From positions 434,001 through 498,000 of the forward strand of contig LLCB01000003.1 in assembly GCA_001414345.1 (NCBI GenBank): a stretch of DNA of 64,000 nt, written 5' to 3'. The DNA is from Hymenoscyphus infarciens. Taxonomy: Eukaryota; Ascomycota; Leotiomycetes; Helotiales; Helotiaceae. The notes beneath the pieces are model-generated. The model was not told where the DNA came from. It saw only the letters and a list, made by a program, of their open reading frames with translations, and did no database searches. A program made the translations under genes and the position numbers. Positions 55,639 to 64,000 of the stretch are shown piece by piece (within the stretch, counting starts at the first letter, position 1; every line of letters starts with the position of its first letter).

Positions 55639-57795
55639 TATCCGCTGCAGTTGTATCATTTGCTGGCAGGGTTGTTGGTGCTTGATAGGTACTGGAAATG
55701 GTTACACTCTGTGCCTCACAGACCCCACGCTGCAGAGTGACAGTAAAGTAAGCTGGAAGGTTTTCATGGCGCAGGGTAGACAGAAGCCTAAGGCGTGTTG
55801 AGTTCAGAAGGAAACGTTCTTGGCAAACGTGAGAGAACCCAGCAGAAACGTGGGAAATTATTGTTTTAATACTCGCACCAAAAGCTTTCATGCACTCTTT
55901 ACGGTTTTCTAGCTACGTCAATGGCTCACACGGCCAAGTGTTGGTAATATTAATATGCGTCGGAACGGGAAAACTCGCAAAAGAAAACAAAGGGTTGAAA
56001 TCCAGGTATTTTGAGAAGCTTCCCCAGTTTAGAGTACCGTGGTACAGACCCAATGGTGCGTATCCCTTTCCTGTGGCTGGGAAGACCACGGAATTGCTCT
56101 AAATCGAAGTTCTGTTGTCTGAGGCTGGACTAGGTATTTATCTATTGGGCAGCTTGTGAGTATGTTATTATTTATGTGTAGAGGGGGAACATCCGTCCGC
56201 TTACGCCGCCGAAAAAGGGAGGGATTTACATTTAAGCGAAAACAGATCCTGTTTAAAACTAAGCGGAATGGGGAGATGCCTTTACCTGTAGCAGTGAACA
56301 CAGTTCATGAGAAGACTATCATAGGGTATCATTTTGGCAACTTGTAAATGATATTATGTAAGAGAGGTTGTCCCGAAGATTGTGTTGGACGATCTAAGGC
56401 CGGGGATAATGAATTCTGCTGTCAATTTGGTGGATGATTCCGTGGGGATTATTTGGCTTTGCGTTGTGCTTTCCTTGGCTTTAACCAGTATCTTGTAAGC
56501 ACAACGCAGACCCACATATTGCAAGTATTAACAGCGCCGTTCATTTACATCGCAAATGCTTGACTTTTTCAGGATGCTGCTTGCTTCTGGTATTCAAATA
56601 AAGTTTGCGGGGAACGGGTTGCTAAAATCCTACTCCGCTGTGCTAAATTGAGAGTGTACAAGATGTACGTTGGTTGTTAGGTGTGTCGCGATGACTCGGC
56701 GAATTTTTTTACATGTCCTAGTACACCAATTTATTTCTGTTTTGGTCATTGGTTAACTAGAGTTATATTGAGATTGTCGTGTAACACTAGACTGATTCTT
56801 GTCACTATCTGGATATTTTCCTTCTACCCGGGTGAACTCCGTGTTTTTCTACTTATAAGTATATAATAAGCAACGCTAGTTATAAATAACTTGTTTATTA
56901 AATAAAAGAGGGATAAGTACTACTAGAACACGGTCTATGTTTTATTTTAGTATTTTATTTACTAAATATTTATTAATTTATTAATAAGAGTCTACTTAGC
57001 CTATTCTAGCCTAACCTCTAGACTAGGCTAGGATGGGAAACCAAAAACACTACTCTTTATTTTATATTATTTTTCTATTATCTAGTCTAGATAATCTAGA
57101 ATTCTCGGAGAACTTAACTAGTGTTTATAAAGAGTCTCGTTATAGCTTAAGCCTATAGTATATATAGTTCCCGAGGTTTAGCTTTTGATATACTTATACG
57201 TTTTTTATTAATCTATTACTACTCTACTTTTGCGATAGCCTATGAAAAGCCTCTAGCGACTTCTATTATAATTCCTTTAGTATTTTTTACTATTTGTAAT
57301 ACTCGCTGTTATTACGATATTCTAGGCTTAGTATACTTATAAAGCTAGATTAAAATTTACTAATTAGATATTACTTCTATGTTTAGCAGTCTTTGGTTTT
57401 CTAAAGTAACGAGCGTCTAAAACAAATTATTCTCTAAATATAATAATCTTATATAATAAAGTGGTATATTCAAATTTTAATGAAATTTGTCTATTCTAGA
57501 CTTGTTTCTATAAGAGACTCGGGTCTTAGTATATAAAAAAGCAACGAATATATCGCGGAATAGTAGAAGCTAGCTAGCCTTAAGTCTAAGAGAAAGTCAA
57601 CTAATATAATAAAGATTATTTATAAGTAACTAGTATCTTTAAATCTACTACTATCTACCGAAGTTAAGTAAATTCTAATATTTGCTTTTTCTATATAGCG
57701 GTATATTATAAGCAACTAGGGGAAAAGGTTTCTCTCTTAGCTAAAAGCAGTCTACTTATTATAGAAGAATATATTATTTTCCAAAAGAGACGCTA
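55639..57795. other. Gene-free region grading into AT-rich repeat DNA
   Basis: To about 56840 normal composition without a recognisable gene. From about 56860 to the hAT-like element at 57804 the sequence is RIP-like, AT-rich and stop-laden, with no protein text recognised. Confidence 0.55.
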
Positions 57796-57803
57796 TCTCA
57801 AGC

Positions 57804-59198
57804 TAGTATAGTCGATAGTATTATCGTAATAAAAATACTATAGTATTTTCGAATTATATATTCTTATAATATTCTAATAGTACGTATTAGTTTTCGTCGT
57901 AATACTATAGTAATATCGCTATATTATATAGTATATAATTTAATAACTTGTATATCTAAAACTCTACTTAAAGTATACTAATTAAGTATAGTATATAGAG
58001 TAATTTCTACTTAAGTCTTTCTTCTTAATATATAAGACTACTATTACTTCTTTATATTTAAAGTACTCTATTTTTATAAAAAAGAATTACTTAAATTAAT
58101 TAAGAATTCAAAGCTCTTAGTATACTTAGTAGTATCGCGATATTATTATAATATCGATTAAAATACTAATAATATAAAGAATAATATTATTAGATATCGT
58201 TAGTATAGTCGATAGTATTTGTAATATTATACTACTACGATATATTATTAGAAACCCACTTTAATACGTACTATTTATACTATTTAAATACTACGATATC
58301 TAATAATTTTATTCTTTATATTATTAGTATTTTAATCGATATTATAATATTATTATAGTATTACTAAGTCTAAATATTTAAGCTTTTTACTCTAGATTTT
58401 AACTCTACTTCTTTTTAGCTTTATCTTTTGAAACTATATAGTATAACATATAGTATAGAAAATATAGTACTAAATAGCTAGAATTATAGATCTATTTAAA
58501 TAGAGTCTTTTAAAAAAAGAATTATATAAATAGCTCTTAAAGTAACCTAAGTAATATAAAGTGATAAATATAGCCTATATAAGCGGAAAACATATCTAAA
58601 AATCTATTAATACTAAGTACTAATTCTATAATAATAACGTTAGATTAATAGCTAGAATAAATATAAAAACTAGTATATTAAATTTATTAAATTTTACTCT
58701 TTAATTATATATAAAGATTAACTAAATTAATAAATAAAAAATTATTTAGTCTAAATACTAGCTAAATTATATATATAATTCTATGAAACGATTATATTAG
58801 TTTAAAAAAATAAAGCTAAGCTTTCTAGTATATACTTAATCTTTATTTAATAAAGTATATAATACGAAGTTTAGTAATAAGTAAGTAATAAAAGAGTATA
58901 TAGAAAAAGTATAAAAAGCCTTATTTTAAGAAAAAGTGGGTTTTAGCGCTTATAAGTTATTAAAAGATATACTATATAATATCACGATATTACGATCGTA
59001 TTATAGCGTATTTAGATACGTACTACTAGGATATTATAATAATATATTAATCTAAAATACTACAGTATTTTATCACGATAATACTATCGACTACACTGGA
59101 TATCGTAGCATTCAAATGGTATAAATAGTGCGTATTAAAGAGAGTTTCTAATAATATATCGTAGTAGTATAATATTCCAAATACTATCGACTACACTG
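57804..59198. mobile_element. hAT-like non-autonomous element (outer), split by a nested copy
   Basis: Terminal inverted repeats: left TAGTATAGTCGATAGTATT; right, read on the other strand, CAGTGTAGTCGATAGTATT. The differences are transitions, so the ancestral end is CAGTGTAGTCGATAG, a hAT-like terminus. An 8-bp target duplication flanks it: TCTCAAGC (57796-57803) and CCTCAAGC (59199-59206), differing by one transition. Without the nested insertion and its duplicated 8 bp it is about 490 bp and cannot encode a transposase. Very AT-rich and RIP-like. Confidence 0.85.
58201..59098. mobile_element. hAT-like element (inner), inverted copy nested in the outer element
   Basis: Starts TAGTATAGTCGATAGTATTT and ends ...AATACTATCGACTACACTG, with a perfect 8-bp target duplication GATATCGT (58193-58200 and 59099-59106). 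Its left 90 bp are the inverted counterpart of the outer element's right 90 bp. Its right end is the inverted counterpart of the outer left end, so it is the same family in opposite orientation. About 900 bp, AT-rich, no coding content. Confidence 0.87.
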
Positions 59199-59206
59199 CC
59201 TCAAGC

Positions 59207-60768
59207 TATGCAACGCACTTTCCCCACTTCAGATACATAAAAGCTAACTCTCAGCTCCTCAGTGCTTTCTTGCCCAATAGGCCGTCGTTACTTCAAGTCT
59301 AGCTTTTACTCGATTTAGTATTCTTCTTCTCTACTATCGTGTATTTGAATTTTGAAAAAGAGAGCAAATGGTTCAATATTTATATCTGGACACTTTATGT
59401 CTTGAATGCTATCTAGGGTGTCAGCTTCGCTTACACGCTAATCTTCAATTGCTACTTAATCTCTGACACTGTAAGTAAACTACTTTCCCTACTCTACGTG
59501 AAGTCGTCATATGCGGATGATAATAAACGGTGTATTCTAAGTTCCTAGTATAATTCAAGTGCGGGTAATTTTCCCGGGAGCCGCAAAAGAGTTTCTACGC
59601 GTGGTTTATGACGAGTAAATACTCAAGAGCCTCTAGGAAAGCCTAGCTGCACTTATCAATGGGGATCCGAGGCAGAGTAATCGTTGATTAGCACCGAATA
59701 TATAAGAGGCTATGCATAGGACTTACTCTGTGGATATCGAATCCTGTTGGTAAGGACTGGACTCATTCCTATACTGATCCGCAGTAAGTTTCAATTAATG
59801 AGAGCTTTTGTTTGGGGTGTAGTTAAAGGGAAAAAATAGGTTGAGATGAGGAGTGGCTCGCACCTGTGGCTTGGATGGCCGCTTTACTCGCTTGGCTCTC
59901 AAAATTTATAGCGGCGTACGGCCACTTTCACCATTTCAACACCAACAAACCCTCATCTAATTCATCAGCACGCCTTGTCTTCACCCCATCTTGCATCGCG
60001 AATTGGTAAGGAGCTAGTTCAACTAGTCTCCGCAAAATTCCTCGCTCCGAGGTTGCTAACCGCCGAACAAGCGCAGCGCGCTATTTCCAGGAAAATCTCC
60101 ACCCAAGTTATCCACAAAGAGCTTTATCCGGACTCAATTGCTGACTTGATCTTCAGAGGCCAGCAGCTCTGAAGTTTCACAATCAAGCAGGTCTTCTGCA
60201 GGTCTCGTCAACAACCCAGTACCAAATATGCATATCGCACAGCCTCAGGAAAAATCCCGACCCGCTATTGTTGGTGGCGCACTCAACGAACGACCTGACA
60301 GGACAATCCAGAATCCAGATGTCCTTCAAGGGCTGTGCCTCAACTTAGAACCCCTCTTTGGGGGCCAACCGTTGGTGTTTTTGAATTGCGATTGTTGTGT
60401 TGGTGTTTTAGCGCCTGGTAAGCTATGGGTCCCAGGATTTTAGGAGGATGCATGCTCGCAAGGAGGATTTTTCAGATGCCGAAGGTGTTGGTTCTTTGGA
60501 GGTCCGCCAGATCGGTAACCACTAAGAGTCAGAGGATTGTTGGCTTAATTATACATGAAATGCACTGTTTTCTGCGACCGCACAGCGATCTCCTGCTTAT
60601 AAGCGCCTATCCCCACTCTGTCCCTTTTCCTCTTTCTATATCTTTCACGTTTTCCCCAAGTTTGGGTGCCGATCTGATGGCTAAGCTTCGCCGGCACTGT
60701 GCGCCAGTTTCTGATTTTCGTAGAATATCTTGAACTTTAATATTGATAGCCGTTGCTGGCCAATAGCT
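59207..60768. other. Intergenic region upstream of the membrane-protein gene
   Basis: No recognisable gene. A 65-codon frame at 59975-60172 and others are not protein-like enough to call. The last several hundred bases are the presumed promoter and leader of the gene starting at 60769. Confidence 0.45.
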
Positions 60769-62983
60769 ATGCCGGAACTACCATTTACCAATACCAGAGG
60801 GAGGACAACCACAGGGTGGAGCACGAAGAATTTGAAAGCTGCCTGGACTTTTCGTTCGAAGGTGTCTAGAACGGGTTCAAATGACACAACAGTAACGACC
60901 CCGGAAGGAGAACAACCTTCGATTACATCGAAATGGGGTATAGGTTGGCAAACACCTACCTTGATGATAGTCACATACTTCATGGGTACGTCCCCTCCTT
61001 AAACTCTCCAATAAACTTCTAACATTCACATTCAGCTCTCGCCCTCGCAATCGCGCACCTCTTATTCTTCCAATTCCTCGACGGAAAAGAAGCAGATGGA
61101 CCCCGAAATGTAGCATCACAATCCCTCGTTGTTACAATTTCCAATGGTCTAGCAATTTCTTTTGGGATTACATTGAGGACCTCACTCGCAATTGCTTTTT
61201 GTCAACACCTCTGGAGACTTCTTCGACAATCTGCGATGAAGGTATCGTTGATTGAAGATTTATTTTCTATGAGAACGAACCCCTTTTTGCTTCTTCGATT
61301 GACAGTATTGAAAGCTACCCCGTCACTTTGTGCTTTGGTTATCATTCTGTTAGCTTCGCAGGTTGCGACTGCTTTTCCACCTGGGGCCCTTAATGTTGTA
61401 TCGACACAGAGCAGTTCGATCAAACCGATAGCAATTCCTTCCTTCAATGCCTCTTTCGTGAGTGCCTTCTCAATCTAACTGTCCACCCATTATCTGTTTA
61501 AAAAACTGATTACCTCTAGATGGGCAATGGATCCGGAATTGACGCGAGGGCCAATTCATTCACAAGCATGGTTGCTTCTCCAGAGTCAGCACCCGACTCC
61601 TATATTCCCGGTTGGAAGGGGTTTTCCCTCACAAGTAACAATATAATGAACCGTCTCGCCCGACAAGTCCTTTCTTCGGGCGAATCAATACCCATGGAAT
61701 CACCCTGTGGTGTAAACTGTACCTACCACCAAGTATTCGAAGGTCCATTCATGCAGTGCGCAACAGCCTCAACAAACATCACTTTGACCGATGTTTTAAC
61801 TAGTAACACACACAGGTTTCCAGCCTATGACGGAAAGTGGTCCTCCGGAACCGAGATCGTGGGAGGAAACCCACTACATCAAAAGTTATACAACGGGACA
61901 TACAGCCTATCAACTTTCAACACCTCCACCCTGGAACCAATATCCACCCATTCCCCCAATCCTGGAATTCAACGCGCGACAGCATTACTCCAACAGGACA
62001 ATACAACATGTATCCCAGGTCGGGCCCTCTACACAGTAAACAACACATACTCAAACAACATTCTGAAAACCACATACACCGCTCAACCCATCGAACGTCT
62101 CGTAAATCTCAACCTACCCACTCACGATCACGTAGTCGTCGTTCCCGGAATCTTGAGACCACAATCAGCACAGCTCGGTACCACCCCAGCAAACTGGACC
62201 TCCTCGACCATTGCAATCTTCCGCGACACAAATCTCATGACCATCCATGGCGCCCTCCTCTCCTGGCTAAACGGGAATTACACTGGTTATCTCCCAACCT
62301 TCGAAGCCCAAGCCTTCACCATTCAGAACCTCACCCGAGCCTCGGAGAAGGACCACCTCTTCTGGCTCGAGACATCCCAAGATCTAGAAGGCGGAGTCAA
62401 TTTCGACATTGGCGAGTCGACAGCAGGACAAGTGATAGACGGCAGCCAGTTCAACAGAAATTTCGGTCAATTTTACAGCAATGGGACACCATCCGGTCCT
62501 CTCTTCAAGATAACACAAGAAGTGTTGAATGATTACCTCTTCAAAGTGACCACCTCGGCAATGCTAGCATATGGCCGCTGGAATACTACTACCAATGCAA
62601 CCGTCATGGAAACCATCAATGTCTACACCTTCTCGCAACCGCTAAATCTTGTATTGCCTTACTTCATCACTTTGTTCATTTCGATCCCGTTTGTCATCCT
62701 AGGAAGTTACGCTTTGATTGCAAACGGTGTCTCTGCAACTGATGGCGGGTTTGTTCAGATCATTGCAACCACGACCGGCAGTCCCGCCCTCGACAACGCT
62801 GCTGCTGGTGGCTGTCTTGGCGGCAACGATAATGTGGCGCAAGAGCTGAAGGACTTGAAAATACGTTTTGGAGAACTTGTTGGGAGAAAGCCTGGCAATG
62901 TGAAGCTAGCAGGCTTTGGCACCGATGAAGAAATTATTCCGATTACGAAGGGGGAGAAATATGGGATTGCAAGGTGGATTTAA
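60769..62983 (+). CDS. Large glycosylated fungal membrane protein ('formylmethionine deformylase-like' family)
   Basis: Three exons, 60769-60985, 61036-61457 and 61520-62983, give 700 residues. The topology is a cytoplasmic basic head (about 1-60) and a first membrane segment (about 62-85, TLMIVTYFMALALAIAHLLF). A second membrane region follows at about 105-130 (VVTISNGLAISFGITLRTSL), then a third (about 165-185, LCALVIILLASQVATAF). An ectodomain of about 390 residues comes next, with many N-x-S/T sites (NGTYS, NTSTL, NNTYS, NWTSS, NLTRA). A last membrane segment (about 585-610, LVLPYFITLFISIPFVILGS) and a cytoplasmic tail close it. Filamentous fungi have many such proteins; databases label some deformylase-like, but I see no deformylase motif, so the function is unknown. 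Start: the ATG at 60769 is the first true ATG in frame. Confidence 0.85.
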
Positions 62984-63333
62984 ACGAAACACGAGGAAGT
63001 TGAGGCGCTACCACTCACTTGGGCTTTGAAAAGCTGCATTCAATTTTATTTCATCTACCTAGGTATAGACACCCATACCTGAGTATTGGTATCCTCGTGG
63101 AACCTCATTTTAGTTGCGCCCTCTATTTCTGGTCTTGTTTGCACAGCAACATCCACCCGGAGCGACAGAGATGCCCCATAAGAGCCCCTTGAAGCCCTGA
63201 AGGCTACCAAGTAATATAGAAACGGAGGTTGGATTCGTGATTCGTCAATTCGTCAGTCATCCAACAAACAATAATGTGAACAATCTGTGGCCATCTTATC
63301 CTGAATGGACGGAATTCGGGTACAAGCCAGCCG
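62984..63333. other. Intergenic region between convergent genes
   Basis: 3' flanks of the membrane-protein gene (+) and the Tos1-like gene (-). No feature recognised. Confidence 0.5.
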
Positions 63334-64000
63334 TTACAAATGGAGTCTCGAAACAGTCTTTCCTGCCACAGAATCGCACAATTTTTCAAGATCCTCTTCC
63401 GAAATTTGCGTTGCAAACTCGGTGCTACTTGGGAGAATTTCGACATGGATGGCCAACTCGGCGGCGCTAAAAATTACAGCGAGTTTAATGGTGCTCGAGG
63501 TTGGTCGCAAAATATAGTCGGAATCTCCCGCTGGCTTGTTTGTGTGTATTGTCGATTTCAAATAGGTTGAGCCAGAATGCAGCGCCTCTACAATGTCAAA
63601 TTCGCCACAACCTGACTCCCAACATGAACATTCAGCTTTGCCATACTGGAGGGTACGGGGAATTTTGGCATTGAGTAACCACTGTCAACAATTAGCTCGG
63701 TGACTGGCCAGAATCAGAGGATGGAAACTTGCAATTGCAGGCATGTCAGCATTGAACCCAGATTTCCCATCGTTGGGCATAGAGAACTCCATGAAGAAGA
63801 GTTTGTCGGCACCATCGAAGCCATCTATTATCATGTTAGTAACTTCCCAAGCTCTGCTTCGGGATAACTCACGATGGGCAACTGTGCCAGGGCGCACATA
63901 ACCACAGGAGTTGTCTTTGCATTCCTTTTTAAGCATCACAATGATTTCGGCGTCGGAGGGGACAACTTCGTCAGACAAGATTTGGGGAGCTGCTGCGCCT
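63334..64000 (-). CDS. Tos1-like cell-wall glucan-modifying protein (C-terminal part; runs off window)
   Basis: Only the C-terminal part lies here. Exons: 64000-63873 (continues beyond the window), 63824-63733 and 63681-63334. Recognisable text: VMLKKECKDNSCGYVRPGTV, GFDGADKLFFMEFSMPNDG, GFNADMPAIW (across the last intron), NAKIPRTLQYGKAECSCWES, and GCGEFDIVEALHSGSTYLKS. This is the Tos1 (DUF2401) wall-protein family, with a GH16-like ExDxxE motif (EFDIVE), thought to be circularly permuted. It ends after a basic tail at 63334. The last intron (63732-63682, 51 bp) uses a GC donor (ATT|GCAAGT) and a normal CAG acceptor. Only this join preserves the conserved MPAIW(M/L)LNA sequence; read-through gives a stop (ANC*). 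Confidence 0.88.

Noticed and set aside
60730..60768. Apparent start of the membrane-protein gene at 60730
   Set aside because: That codon is TTG, not ATG; the first true ATG in frame is at 60769.
61837..62532. 231-codon plus-strand frame inside the large membrane-protein gene
   Set aside because: Alternative-frame shadow; Arg/His/Ser-rich and without domain features, whereas the main frame has glycosylation sites and membrane segments.

Overview
This is a nuclear chromosome window from a filamentous ascomycete (Pezizomycotina). The evidence is compact multi-exon genes with 47-70 bp GTRNGT...YAG introns, fungus-specific genes (Spa2-type polarity protein, Clr5-domain remnant, Tos1-type wall protein, MARVEL protein, NmrA-like protein), and long AT-rich blocks whose transposons look mutated by RIP (C-to-T on both strands, with many TAA/TAG stops). 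A Leotiomycetes-like host is my guess from gene flavour only.

Layout. 1-1.7 kb is AT-rich repeat wreckage. 1.7-3.7 kb holds an intact seven-exon cytochrome P450 (-). A Tourist/PIF-Harbinger-like MITE lies at 5.06-5.44 kb, then a small unknown ORF (-). 7.3-17.0 kb is a housekeeping block: a Spa2 homologue (-), the SSU72 CTD phosphatase (-), and an SH3 adaptor of the Nbp2 type (+) with a long pyrimidine-rich leader. 18.3-36.4 kb is AT-rich and transposon-dominated. It includes two dead enzyme genes (a berberine-bridge FAD oxidoreductase and a short-chain dehydrogenase). It also holds a RIP-mutated Ty3/gypsy element (23.87-35.82 kb) that carries two nested copies of a gag-type, pol-less LTR element in opposite orientations. 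All three insertions are bounded by exact 5-bp target-site duplications.

36.6-40.1 kb has an intact FAD monooxygenase followed by a broken MFS transporter and a broken Clr5-domain gene. Together with the two dead enzymes across the transposon block, this resembles the remains of a specialised-metabolism cluster (inference). 41.3-52.9 kb is a second conserved block: STI1/Hop co-chaperone (+) with a heat-shock element upstream, a MARVEL membrane protein (-), an Ent3-type epsin (+), peroxin Pex13 (-), a second MITE, and an NmrA-like NAD(P)-binding protein (-). An M20 metallopeptidase pseudogene follows at 54.6-55.6 kb.

57.8-59.2 kb contains a hAT-like element with a second, inverted copy of the same family nested in it; the inner copy has an exact 8-bp target duplication and the outer one matches at 7 of 8 bases. 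The window ends with a large glycosylated membrane protein (60.8-63.0 kb, +) and the C-terminal part of a Tos1-like wall protein (-), which uses a GC-AG intron.

No tRNA, rRNA or CRISPR was recognised. Exon joins were chosen by reading splice sites and checking that each full coding length divides by three. Family names are by motif recognition; no searches were run.
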